A stretch of DNA of 21,660 bases from Candidatus Helarchaeota archaeon (GTDB taxonomy: Archaea > Asgardarchaeota > Lokiarchaeia > Helarchaeales > HEL-GB-A), in contig JABXJU010000061.1 of assembly GCA_013375405.1 (NCBI GenBank), positions 1 to 21,660 of the forward strand. Reading direction: 5' to 3'. This document shows, one piece after another, positions 8,196-15,462 of this stretch. The translations under genes and the position numbers were made by a program. Below the pieces are notes generated by a model. The model made no database searches. It saw only the letters and a list, made by a program, of their open reading frames with translations, and had not been told where the DNA came from. The first letter of the stretch is position 1. Each line of letters starts with the position of its first letter.

Positions 8196-8220
8196 ATTTG
8201 AAATCATTTGAAATTCAAAT
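8196..8220. repeat. Direct and inverted repeat upstream of elp3
   Basis: The 9-mer ATTTGAAAT occurs at 8196-8204 and again at 8206-8214, a 10-base period (one helical turn). The second copy is part of a perfect 15-base palindrome, ATTTGAA-A-TTCAAAT, at 8206-8220. This is the geometry of a dimeric repressor or activator site just upstream of a TATA box. Confidence 0.4.
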
Positions 8221-8222
8221 CG

Positions 8223-8245
8223 AAAGAAATAGATTCAATTTCTTT
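8223..8245. promoter_or_regulatory. Inverted repeat overlapping the elp3 TATA box
   Basis: AAAGAAAT (8223-8230) and ATTTCTTT (8238-8245) form a perfect 8-base inverted repeat with a 7-base spacer. The right arm overlaps the first bases of the TTTAAATA box, so a bound protein could block TBP. Low sequence complexity weakens the case. Confidence 0.35.
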
Positions 8246-8250
8246 AAATA
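8243..8250 (+). promoter_or_regulatory. TATA box of elp3
   Basis: TTTAAATA lies 52 bases upstream of the GTG start. It predicts transcription starting near 8275 and a leader that carries the GAGGT ribosome binding site at 8290-8294. Confidence 0.5.
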
Positions 8251-8301
8251 AAGATCTTTGCTTAGAATAGTTAGATTTGAAGATATTTCGAGGTATTCTT
8301 T

Positions 8302-9912
8302 GTGGTTGAAGTGGACGATAAGCAACTCAGCTTGGTCTGTCGTGAGATCCTAAATGAAATTCTTAATGGCAAAGTTAAGAATGCAAAGAAACTTGCTCAA
8401 ATAAAAGCAAAGGTTTGTGGGAAATATAAAATTTCCAAATTACCAAGAAATGGGGATATTCTTGAAGTTGCAACCGAGGAAGAGCGTGAAATAGTTCGCC
8501 CGATTCTGAAAACTAAGCGAGTTAGGACTATTTCAGGAATTGCAGTTGTCGCGGTTATGGCTAAACCGTATCCTTGCCCACATGGTAAATGCCTCTATTG
8601 CCCTGGAGGACCGGACGTTGGTGCACCTCAAAGTTATACAGGACGAGAACCCGCAACCCTCCGAGCAATCCAAAATGAATTTGATCCGTTTCGACAGGTA
8701 ACTAATCGGCTCTCACAACTCAAAACAATAGGGCACGACATTGATAAAGTCGAATTAATCATAATGGGAGGTACCTTTTTAGCGACACCTGAGGATTATC
8801 AGAATTGGTTCGTGAAACGGTGTTTAGAAGCTATATGTCAAACTGAAACGTCATCCTTTTCTAAAGTTGAACAAATTTGTGAACAATCTACACGTCGAAA
8901 TACTGGAATTACAATTGAAACGCGTCCAGATTTTTGTAACCAGCTCTATATTGATCGAATGCTCGATTGGGGTGTGACCCGGGTTGAGATAGGAGTGCAA
9001 AATGTGCGTGATGATATTTATGAATTTGTAAAACGGGGGCACAAAGTTGAAGATGTCATTAAAGCAACCCAACTTCTTAAGGATTCAGGTCTCAAGGTGG
9101 TTTATCACATGATGCCTGGCATGCCCCTAAGCGATCCACAAAAAGATTTAGATGCATTTACAACGATATTTACAGATCCGAATTTCAAACCGGACGAATT
9201 GAAGATCTATCCAACACTCGTTATTAAAGGAACTGAATTATACGATATGTGGATGAAGGAGGAATATAAACCTTATACTACCGATGAAGTGGTTAAGCTT
9301 CTGGTGGGTGTCTGGAAAAAATTTCCTAAGTGGATTCGAATTCAGCGGGTGCAGCGGGATATCCCCGTGCAGCTCATTGATGCAGGTCCCAACAAAAGCA
9401 ATCTCCGGGAATTTATCCATGCAGAATTAAAAAAGAAGAATCTAAACTGTCACTGTATTCGGTGCCGGGAGGTAGGGCATGTGAAACTAAAATTCGATAA
9501 AGATCCGGACCCGGACGAGATAGACCTCGTAGTTGAAAAATATCCCGCTTCGAATGGCGAGGAGTTATTCATCTCCTATGAAGATTTAAGCCAAGATATT
9601 TTAATTGGATTTGTGAGATTACGTATCCCCTCAGAACATGCATACCGCCCCGAAATAATCGCATTGCCGTCTGCCCTCGTTCGGCAGTTACATGTATATG
9701 GTCCTCTCGCTCCATTTAAATTGGAAAAACCAGAACGCGACATGTGGCAGCATAAGGGTTATGGCTTGCAACTCCTCCAGACAGCAGAGCGCGTTGCTAC
9801 CGAAGAGTATGATTGCAAAAAAATATTAGTAACTAGCGGAATTGGAGTCCGAGAATATTATTATAGAGTTGGATATGCGCGGGATGGCCCTTATGTTTCG
9901 AAACTTTTATGA
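8302..9912 (+). CDS. elp3: Elp3, tRNA uridine-34 carboxymethylation enzyme (radical SAM + GNAT)
   Basis: Elp3 uses S-adenosylmethionine and acetyl-CoA to add a carboxymethyl group at C5 of wobble uridine 34 in tRNA. The protein has 536 residues, normal for archaeal Elp3. The radical SAM cluster Cys92, Cys97 and Cys100 lies in PCPHGKCLYCPGG. The TIM-barrel part follows to about residue 375, with IETRPDFC, EIGVQNV and YHMMPGMP typical of the family. A Cys/His-rich zinc segment (CHCIRCREVGH) lies near 383-393. The C-terminal GNAT domain ends with HKGYGLQLLQTAERVA and YYYRVGY. The start is GTG, chosen because GAGGT lies 7 bases before it. Archaeal Elp3 generally works without the other five Elongator subunits, and none is visible here. 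Two lysine-rich small proteins follow in the same direction. Confidence 0.97.
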   Translation: MVEVDDKQLSLVCREILNEILNGKVKNAKKLAQIKAKVCGKYKISKLPRNGDILEVATEEEREIVRPILKTKRVRTISGIAVVAVMAKPYPCPHGKCLYCPGGPDVGAPQSYTGREPATLRAIQNEFDPFRQVTNRLSQLKTIGHDIDKVELIIMGGTFLATPEDYQNWFVKRCLEAICQTETSSFSKVEQICEQSTRRNTGITIETRPDFCNQLYIDRMLDWGVTRVEIGVQNVRDDIYEFVKRGHKVEDVIKATQLLKDSGLKVVYHMMPGMPLSDPQKDLDAFTTIFTDPNFKPDELKIYPTLVIKGTELYDMWMKEEYKPYTTDEVVKLLVGVWKKFPKWIRIQRVQRDIPVQLIDAGPNKSNLREFIHAELKKKNLNCHCIRCREVGHVKLKFDKDPDPDEIDLVVEKYPASNGEELFISYEDLSQDILIGFVRLRIPSEHAYRPEIIALPSALVRQLHVYGPLAPFKLEKPERDMWQHKGYGLQLLQTAERVATEEYDCKKILVTSGIGVREYYYRVGYARDGPYVSKLL

Positions 9913-9959
9913 TTGGAGTTTTAACAAAATTTAATACCCATAATTTGGTCTTGATACTT

Positions 9960-10202
9960 ATGGGGAAAAAAAAGAAGAAAATTGATTTGGGTCCTTTCAG
10001 CGAAGATGAAGTCGAAGAAGTACGTGAAAAACCGAAGAAAAAGAAGTGGGGGGGATTGCCTGATGAACCTTGGCTTAAGAAAGAGAAATATTACCAGGAT
10101 AGTACCGATGCCAAAGATAAAAAGGACAAAGAAAGGGAAAGAAAAGGTATGTACGATGATTATTACGACGATTACTATGATGGCTACATGGATGATGATT
10201 AG
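9960..10202 (+). CDS. Lysine-rich small protein with EPWL/KYYQD motif, copy 1
   Basis: I do not recognise this family. The 80-residue product from ATG 9960 begins MGKKKKK, then GPFSEDEVEEV, KPKKKK, DEPWLKKEKYYQD, a charged linker and an acidic Tyr-rich tail (DDYYDDYYDGYMDDD). The front two thirds match the next gene in order and spacing, so the pair are paralogues. A start at ATG 9909 would overlap the elp3 stop (ATGA) and add 17 hydrophobic residues that the paralogue lacks; I prefer 9960. A TATA-like TTTAATAC at 9930 could give a nearly leaderless transcript. The composition suggests disorder and RNA, ribosome or DNA binding, but that is inference. The shared motif order in two genes argues that both are real. 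Confidence 0.72.
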   Translation: MGKKKKKIDLGPFSEDEVEEVREKPKKKKWGGLPDEPWLKKEKYYQDSTDAKDKKDKERERKGMYDDYYDDYYDGYMDDD

Positions 10203-10209
10203 TTAGAGG

Positions 10210-10542
10210 ATGACATTGGTACGCTCAAAAAGGAAGAAACGAAAACAATATGGTCCTTTCAAGGCAGATGAAATCGAGTCCGTCCAGAAAAAACCGAAAA
10301 AGAAGAAAAAGCGGAAAAAATTACTGGCAGATGAACCTTGGTTAGAGAAGCATAAATATTACCAAGATCAATTTGCTAAGATGGAGAAAAAAGATAAACG
10401 GTGGGAGGGTGAAAAAAAACGCGAGCCATGGATCTGGGAAGAGGGATACTTCCAAGATCAATTTGATAAGGAAGAGGAAAAAGTCGATGAGAAGGAAAAA
10501 TCTAAACGTCACAAGCCGTCTCGGAAGAAGAAAAAAAAATAG
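10210..10542 (+). CDS. Lysine-rich small protein with two EPW/YQDQF repeats, copy 2
   Basis: This 110-residue protein is related to its upstream neighbour, which ends 7 bases before it. The shared order is a basic start (RSKRKKRKQY), GPFKADEIESV, KPKKKKKRKK, DEPWLEKHKYYQDQF. It then repeats the last unit: EPWLEKHKYYQDQFAK at 42-57 and EPWIWEEGYFQDQFDK at 72-87, a 30-residue period with 13 identical bases (CCAAGATCAATTT) at DNA level. The C-terminus is again poly-basic. GAGG abuts the ATG at 10210 with no spacing. A TTG at 10216 would have proper spacing and give a start like that of copy 1, so the true start may be two codons later. No known domain was recognised. A nucleic-acid or ribosome-associated role is a guess from charge. 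Confidence 0.72.
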   Translation: MTLVRSKRKKRKQYGPFKADEIESVQKKPKKKKKRKKLLADEPWLEKHKYYQDQFAKMEKKDKRWEGEKKREPWIWEEGYFQDQFDKEEEKVDEKEKSKRHKPSRKKKKK

Positions 10543-10573
10543 AATAAGAAATAGTAATCTTTTTAAGAGATTT

Positions 10574-11332
10574 TTATAAATTTTTTTCCAAAATCCCAAA
10601 AATTCTACTCATTGCGTCTTTATCCTGCCTCAGTTTGTGTCCAGCGTTTTTTAGAATGATGAGCTCTTTTGGATCTGTGGCTTTTTCATATAATGTATAC
10701 GCATTTTTCACATGAATCAAGTCGTCTCGAGCGCCATGAAGGATGAATTTCGGGACTGTAATTTGACCTATCCAGTTGATTGGTAAAAATTCCTTAAATT
10801 CAGGTTCGATTTCCTGGTCGTATTCATTTTCTATACGAATTCCACCTGCGTCATTAGTGAGGTGAATCCCGAGCCGTAATTCTGCTAATCTTTTATTTGA
10901 GAGAGCGGCAGGACAAGCACAAATAATTAAAAATGTGGGATAGAGCGGACTGTTCTTGTCCTGTTGAGCTATATGGTATATCGTCGGAATGGTTCCCATG
11001 CTAAAGGTGAGGAAAGCCACCTTAGATGCGTTTATTTCCTCTAAATTCTGGATATATTTTGATACCAGGTCAAGGTCCTTTACCCAATTCTTTAAACTAA
11101 AATAGCCTCCTGACCCCTTACATCCAGAAAAATTAAAAATAATGGAAACCGCGCCCAGAGCACAAATTTTTCTACCTAGCGCATCATAGCCTTTTTCTTG
11201 GACAGGTAATGGAGTGCTAGGTAAGCCATGGGTGATAATTACGGCAGGGTTTTTCCTATTGCCTTCAGGAATAAATAGCATCCCGGTAAGAGTGATGTTA
11301 TCACGTTTTAACTCAATAACTTTTTCAATCAC
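10574..11332 (-). CDS. Alpha/beta hydrolase with atypical nucleophile elbow
   Basis: This 252-residue protein has the alpha/beta hydrolase layout. An HG oxyanion motif (ITHGLPS, 33-39) is followed by the probable nucleophile Ser111 in LTFSMGT, Asp203 in HGARDDLI and His232 in NAGHKL. The usual G-x-S-x-G elbow has Thr in place of its first Gly. The NFSGCKGSGGYF segment (67-78) matches the family's common R/NG-x-G-x-S region. It resembles the serine aminopeptidase or dienelactone hydrolase-like group, and the substrate cannot be predicted. The start is GTG with GAGG eight bases before it. It follows the ornithine carbamoyltransferase gene by 17 bases, so the two are probably cotranscribed, although no metabolic link is evident. 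Confidence 0.87.
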   Translation of the reverse strand: MIEKVIELKRDNITLTGMLFIPEGNRKNPAVIITHGLPSTPLPVQEKGYDALGRKICALGAVSIIFNFSGCKGSGGYFSLKNWVKDLDLVSKYIQNLEEINASKVAFLTFSMGTIPTIYHIAQQDKNSPLYPTFLIICACPAALSNKRLAELRLGIHLTNDAGGIRIENEYDQEIEPEFKEFLPINWIGQITVPKFILHGARDDLIHVKNAYTLYEKATDPKELIILKNAGHKLRQDKDAMSRIFGILEKNL

Positions 11333-11349
11333 AATGACGCCTCACTTAT

Positions 11350-12261
11350 CTATAAAATGTTTTTCAGCACCGCAGCAACTGTATATAAGCGATTTTCAGC
11401 CTCATCGAAGACTAAAGAGTGGGTACTATAAAAAATTTCATCGGTGACTTCTTCTTGATGCCGCGGAAGGCAATGCATAAAGATATAATCGGGTTTTGCA
11501 TGCTTAATTAAATCGGAATTCACTTGAAATCCTTGAAAATGCTGTAGCTTTTTTTCTTTTTGGCTTTCTTGGCCCAAAGAGATAAAAGTATCTGTTACAA
11601 CCACATTAGCATCACTAACTGTATTTATGGGATCATTTGTAACCGCAATTTCAGCATGAGCAATTTCCTTACAGTAGGTTATGACTTCCTTAAGTGGTTC
11701 ATAATTAGGTGGGCTTGCCACCATCATATTTATCCCCATTTTGGCACAGGCAATCATGAGACTATGGCAGACATTATTACCATCACCGACCCAACCTACT
11801 TTCTGACCGGTTAGAGTTCCAAAATGAGATTTAATTGTGAATAAATCAGCCAAGGCTTGAAGCGGATGGAACTTATTGGATAGAGCATTTATGATTGGAA
11901 CTTCTGCATACTTTTGTAGTTCTTCCAGATCCTTGTGCTTATAAACACGCGCTAAGATACCTGATGCCATCCGTCCTAGCACCTGTACAGTATCACGAAT
12001 TGATTCATTAACGCCGAGATGAATGTCCTCCATTCCGAGAAATATTGCTTTTCCCCCTAATTCGGACATAGCTAACTCGGAACTTACGCGTGTTCGCGTC
12101 GATCTCTTTTGAAATAACAATTTAAGTGTCTTGCCATGAAGGGGTGCTTGTTGCCTATAGATTTCACGGTTTTCTTTGAAATGTTTTGCTTTCTCCAGAA
12201 TTAAGTGGATCTCCTCTGGAGATAAATCTTTTAGTGTTAAAAAAGACCTTTTACTTAACAT
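11350..12261 (-). CDS. argF: Ornithine carbamoyltransferase
   Basis: OTC joins carbamoyl phosphate and ornithine to make citrulline in arginine synthesis (or works in reverse in arginine catabolism). The 303-residue length is normal. The carbamoyl-phosphate motif STRTR is at 54-58, HPLQ at 132-135, and the ornithine-site HCLPRH at 263-268. The usual D-x-W-x-SMG loop reads DTFISLG at 224-230: Trp to Phe and Met to Leu, both mild changes, which is worth noting because this loop helps define substrate choice. HCLPRH, as opposed to the aspartate carbamoyltransferase pattern, supports OTC. GGCGGAG precedes the ATG. No other arginine gene is in the window, so pathway direction is open. Confidence 0.93.
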   Translation of the reverse strand: MLSKRSFLTLKDLSPEEIHLILEKAKHFKENREIYRQQAPLHGKTLKLLFQKRSTRTRVSSELAMSELGGKAIFLGMEDIHLGVNESIRDTVQVLGRMASGILARVYKHKDLEELQKYAEVPIINALSNKFHPLQALADLFTIKSHFGTLTGQKVGWVGDGNNVCHSLMIACAKMGINMMVASPPNYEPLKEVITYCKEIAHAEIAVTNDPINTVSDANVVVTDTFISLGQESQKEKKLQHFQGFQVNSDLIKHAKPDYIFMHCLPRHQEEVTDEIFYSTHSLVFDEAENRLYTVAAVLKNIL

Positions 12262-12385
12262 TAACTCCGCCTATACATCGCACGTAAATAGTAAATCTTT
12301 TGAAATGATTATTTTTCATTAATTTTAATAAATTGATTCTGTTTTTATACTTGTGATCATTTAGCAAAATCGAAGTGAGAAAAAT

Positions 12386-12685
12386 ATGAAAAAAATTACA
12401 ATATATGATCGAAAATTTGGGAAGGATCACCAAGTCCTTGAGATTAAAATAACTGATGAGGGGAATTTGGTATTTGAAGGTTATGATATCGGGGAGTTCG
12501 TTAAAGAATATTGGGGCGACAGCGATTATGAATATTGGTTGACTATCAAAGCTGAACATATTCCCACTGTACTCCTCCATCTAATCAAAAAATGTTTTGA
12601 TGAAAAGATTTTTACAAATGATAGCGAGTTTAAAACATGGCTTAATGAAAAAGGAATTCCCAGCGAATTTCATAGCTGGGTTTAA
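12386..12685 (+). CDS. Small conserved hypothetical protein
   Basis: The product has 99 residues, is acidic and has no membrane segment. It begins MKKITIYDRKFGKDHQVLEI and continues with a beta-rich half, then DIGEFVKEYWGDSDYEYWLTIKAEHIPTVLLHLIKK and a helical end that closes SEFHSWV. I recall similar small single-domain proteins with the WGDxDYEYWLTVKAEDIP pattern in bacteria and archaea, all without assigned function; this recollection was not checked. GTGAG lies 5 bases before the ATG and a TTTTTATA-like box lies about 40 bases upstream, supporting the start. It is divergent from argF. The last codons form a stem-loop in DNA. The reverse-strand frame in this region is a shadow. Confidence 0.78.
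   Translation: MKKITIYDRKFGKDHQVLEIKITDEGNLVFEGYDIGEFVKEYWGDSDYEYWLTIKAEHIPTVLLHLIKKCFDEKIFTNDSEFKTWLNEKGIPSEFHSWV
12659..12680 (+). terminator. Stem-loop at the end of the small gene
   Basis: CCCAGC (12659-12664) and GCTGGG (12675-12680) form a perfect 6-base stem with a 10-base loop, followed by TTTAATTACACCTTTT. It overlaps the last codons of the coding region. It could be an intrinsic terminator or an RNA-stability element. Archaeal terminators usually need only T-runs, so its role is uncertain. Confidence 0.35.
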
Positions 12686-12720
12686 TTACACCTTTTGATG
12701 GGAATTTCATGAACGTTAGG

Positions 12721-12728
12721 TTATATAA
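12721..12728 (+). promoter_or_regulatory. TATA box of the acyl-CoA synthetase gene
   Basis: TTATATAA lies 62 bases upstream of the chosen ATG at 12783. Transcription would start near 12750 and leave a leader carrying GAAGG at 12771-12775. It is a clear match in a 97-base intergenic gap. Confidence 0.5.
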
Positions 12729-12782
12729 GAAGAATAAGTTATATCATTATTTCGAGTCAAGTTTAATTAAGAAGGTTTGATA

Positions 12783-14477
12783 ATGACAAAAGAAATAGAT
12801 TGGGAGCCCGAGTTTGACTTTAAGCACTTTAATCCTGATAATGTGAACCCAAATAGACCGTGGTTAAAGTATTGGCCAGAAAACGTGCCCAAATCGATAA
12901 AATTTGATCCCATTACAGTTCAGGAATTTGTTCGGAAAACAGCTCAGCAGCTTCCTAACAATGTCGCGATTTATTATGTTCCTGCAAATAGGAAATATAC
13001 ATATCGAGAAGTTTTTTGGCATGCTGATAAGGTAGCCAATGCCTTACATGGGTTAGGAGTGAGAAAAGATTCTGTAGCAATTATGACAGGCAATAGACCA
13101 GAATTTATTTTCTCCATGTTAGGAATTTTACAGTGTGGTGCATCAGTATCTCCAATTAATCCCTTATTAAGGGAGAGGGATGTAATACACATTTTGAAGG
13201 AAGCAGGAAACATTAATACCGTCTTTGTGCATAGAGACAACTACCGCACCATAAAAAAAGCGAGAAAATCCGTGGAATTGGAGAATATCATATTATTGGG
13301 CGCAAAAGAAGCGAAAGATGATGCAATTACTTTTAAAGAATTCATTCAGGACGCCCCACCTAAGCCCCCTCAGGTGAAAATTGATCCACAAAATGATGTA
13401 GCGGCTTTATTATTTACGGGAGGGACTACTGGACTACCGAAGGGTGTAATGCTGACTCATAGTAATCTTATTGCAGACGTATTGCTTACTATTAACATGA
13501 CAGACAGAGAAAGATATGAAGAGAATTTTGGGAAAGCTGCATCTCTCGCGATCCTTCCGCTTTGCCATACCTTCGGATTTACTGTGGTAATAATTACTCT
13601 ATATGCAGGAGCGATGATGCTCATGTTTCGATCATTTGATCCAGGGAAAGTATTGGAATATATTGAAAGATATAAGGTTGGTTTATTCGTGGGTGTTCCA
13701 GTCATGTTTCAAATGTTAGTAAATCATCCTGATTTCAAATCAGGGAAACGGGACCTCTCCTCATTGGAAGGGGCAGCTTCAGGTTCGGCAGCATTGCCTC
13801 CTGAAATATCACGAAAATGGGAAGATCGAACTAGTGCTAAAGTTGGGCAAGGATTTGGTCTGACTGAGACCTCTCCTATTACACACACACAGCCAGAATG
13901 GATACCTGAAATTAGGGCAGAGAGCATCGGCATACCAATTATAGACACGGATGCAAAAATAGTCGAACCCATAACTTTAAAGGAATTAGAACTTGGTCAA
14001 GTTGGCGAATTGCTTATACGAGGTCCACAAGTAATGAAAGGCTATTGGAAGAAACCAGAAATCACAGAACAAACGATAGTTGAGGGATGGCTGAGAACAG
14101 GCGACTTAGCAAGAATGGATAAAGACGGTTATTTCTATATTGAGGGACGTACAAAGGATATCATTAAGTATAAGGGATATAAGGTCATGCCACGTGAGGT
14201 GGAGGAAAAGCTCTATGAACACCCTGCAGTATTGGAAGTAGGAGTGGTCGGTGTTCCCGATCCCAATATTGGAGAGACAATCAAAGCCTTTATTGTTCTT
14301 AGAAAGGAATTCCGGGAAAAAACTACAGAAAGCGAGATCATTGAATGGGCGAAGGAGAAACTCGCAGGTTATAAGTATCCTAGGAAAATTGAATTCTTAA
14401 CTTCACTACCGAGAACACCTGTGGGGAAAATCTTCCGCAGGAAATTACGGGAAATGGAGGAAAAAAAATCAAAATAA
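12783..14477 (+). CDS. AMP-forming acyl-CoA synthetase (ANL superfamily)
   Basis: This 564-residue cytoplasmic enzyme activates a carboxylic acid with ATP to an acyl-AMP, then transfers it to CoA. All the ANL core motifs are present: the P-loop TGGTTGLPKG (about 212-221), GFGLTET (about 358-364), TGD (439-441), the hinge region GRTKDIIKYKGYKVMP (about 455-470) and the catalytic Lys549 in PRTPVGKIFRRK. The N-terminus (WLKYWPENVPKSIKF) and overall sequence resemble medium/long-chain acyl-CoA or 4-coumarate-type ligases; the substrate cannot be fixed from sequence. The ATG at 12783 is preferred over an in-frame TTG at 12777 because GAAGG lies 7 bases before it. It appears to be a single-gene transcript with its own TATA box. 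Confidence 0.95.
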   Translation: MTKEIDWEPEFDFKHFNPDNVNPNRPWLKYWPENVPKSIKFDPITVQEFVRKTAQQLPNNVAIYYVPANRKYTYREVFWHADKVANALHGLGVRKDSVAIMTGNRPEFIFSMLGILQCGASVSPINPLLRERDVIHILKEAGNINTVFVHRDNYRTIKKARKSVELENIILLGAKEAKDDAITFKEFIQDAPPKPPQVKIDPQNDVAALLFTGGTTGLPKGVMLTHSNLIADVLLTINMTDRERYEENFGKAASLAILPLCHTFGFTVVIITLYAGAMMLMFRSFDPGKVLEYIERYKVGLFVGVPVMFQMLVNHPDFKSGKRDLSSLEGAASGSAALPPEISRKWEDRTSAKVGQGFGLTETSPITHTQPEWIPEIRAESIGIPIIDTDAKIVEPITLKELELGQVGELLIRGPQVMKGYWKKPEITEQTIVEGWLRTGDLARMDKDGYFYIEGRTKDIIKYKGYKVMPREVEEKLYEHPAVLEVGVVGVPDPNIGETIKAFIVLRKEFREKTTESEIIEWAKEKLAGYKYPRKIEFLTSLPRTPVGKIFRRKLREMEEKKSK

Positions 14478-14488
14478 TAACTGTTTGA

Positions 14489-14893
14489 ATGAAAATTATC
14501 AAATCAGGTGAGAAAGTGGAAGAATTTATTATCGATTGGGATGAATATAAACAGAAAATGAAAGAGTTCATTAGAATGGAGAAGGATGAGAATAATACTG
14601 TTATAAGGATGTAGATTTTGACTGACATTGATAAAGATCAATTAATGGAACAGATGTTTGGAGGAGAAGACTAATTTAAAAAAACAATAACTCAATTTAC
14701 TACGAATGGAGAACCAATAGATTATTAAATAGAATTCATTGAAGATGATAATCTCTTACTTTTCAATTTCTCTGATAAAAATATGGTTAATACGGTTTAT
14801 TCACTTTTAAACCAATAATTTTTTGGAGATTTTGCTCAGCAATTACTTGATATATTTAGAGAGACCTTTAAAGACACAAGTGAAGATGAATAG
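14489..14893 (+). pseudogene. Degenerate reading frame with four in-frame stops, unknown protein
   Basis: One frame from ATG 14489 to TAG 14893 reads protein-like throughout but is broken by stops at 14612 (TAG), 14672 (TAA), 14726 (TAA) and 14816 (TAA). The pieces are rich in acidic, amide and hydrophobic residues, for example KVEEFIIDWDEYKQKMKEF, TDIDKDQLMEQMFGGED, IEFIEDDNLLLFNFSDKN and FGDFAQQLLDIFRETFKD. No frameshift is needed to join them. If restored, it would give a soluble protein of about 130 residues. I do not recognise it. At all four stops a Glu codon (GAG/GAA) one base away fits the context. It is most likely a gene lost by nonsense mutation; several overlapping mini-ORFs are a less likely reading. 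It fills the gap after the acyl-CoA synthetase. Confidence 0.55.
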
Positions 14894-14919
14894 AATTCAT
14901 TTTGATTTTGAAGTATAAC

Positions 14920-15462
14920 TTAAATGTGTAATTTCGTGCGACAACGAGGACATGTGCCATATTTTTCAAACCAAATCAATAGATGAATATTGTGGGCGGT
15001 AAATTGGCAATGTGCACATACAAACTTTTGCTCAGCGGATACAATGGGGTTATTACAGACCATACAGTTACTATCACCAAGTTTATTTGTATTATATGGT
15101 GGGAGGGGTAATTCTGGAGGAGTTCTAAATTGATTTACGTCTTCAAAGTCATCTGAAGGGGGGGTAGGTCGTGCAGATATGGCTACTGCAGCCATTTGTG
15201 CTGTCATCAGTAGTTCCATACCTTTCTCTTGGAGTTTCTTAATTTTGGAATAATTCACTAATGAATAAATCATACACGGTAAAACAACAGCACAAAAAAC
15301 CGAGATTCCAATTGCCGCTCCGGCAGCACCTTGATAGGTTGGTAAAAATACTAATATTAGCCCAATACAGCTTACTACATTCAATAAGCGATTTAAATCC
15401 TTTCGTCGCTTAATTTCTGCAGCGAGCTCCTCCGGGGATTCAAATCCCTTGTCTCCACTCAT
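14920..15462 (-). CDS. Two-helix membrane protein with C-terminal RING-like zinc domain, copy 1
   Basis: This 180-residue protein has a charged N-terminus, two membrane helices (about 25-41 and 46-68), a Pro-rich linker (98-128) and a C-terminal zinc motif. The ligands are Cys133, Cys136, Cys149, Cys152, His157, His160, Cys171 and Cys174, i.e. C-x2-C-x12-C-x2-C-x4-H-x2-H-x10-C-x2-C. The order of pairs, the conserved Trp164 and the GTCPRCRTKL ending resemble RING/PHD-type cross-brace domains of ubiquitin E3 ligases. Two helices with a short connecting loop put both ends on one side, by charge the cytoplasm. The start has GAGAGGA nearby and overlaps the end of the upstream paralogue by 23 bases, so translation is coupled. 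RING identity is inferred; a structural zinc finger without ligase activity is the main alternative. Confidence 0.85.
   Translation of the reverse strand: MSGDKGFESPEELAAEIKRRKDLNRLLNVVSCIGLILVFLPTYQGAAGAAIGISVFCAVVLPCMIYSLVNYSKIKKLQEKGMELLMTAQMAAVAISARPTPPSDDFEDVNQFRTPPELPLPPYNTNKLGDSNCMVCNNPIVSAEQKFVCAHCQFTAHNIHLLIWFEKYGTCPRCRTKLHI

Larger units (their letters stand above)
7979..8301. other. Divergent intergenic region between the thioredoxin-like gene and elp3
   Basis: This very AT-rich stretch contains no plausible gene. It holds a TATA-like ATTTAAAG (minus strand, 8006-8013) about 28 bases before the thioredoxin-like start, a TATA box for elp3 at 8243-8250, and a cluster of direct and inverted repeats at 8196-8245 listed separately. 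Confidence 0.5.

Noticed and set aside
10342..10599. Minus-strand hydrophobic frame opposite the second lysine-rich gene
   Set aside because: Its Phe/Leu richness is just the complement of lysine codons (AAA/AAG) on the plus strand.
12251..12580. Minus-strand 109-codon frame at the argF start
   Set aside because: It overlaps the argF start in another frame and is antisense to the better supported small plus-strand gene.
14489..14893. Stop-codon recoding (pyrrolysine or selenocysteine) to explain the interrupted frame
   Set aside because: Three of the four stops are TAA, no SECIS-like element or pyl gene is visible, and normal stops end all other genes; decay is simpler.
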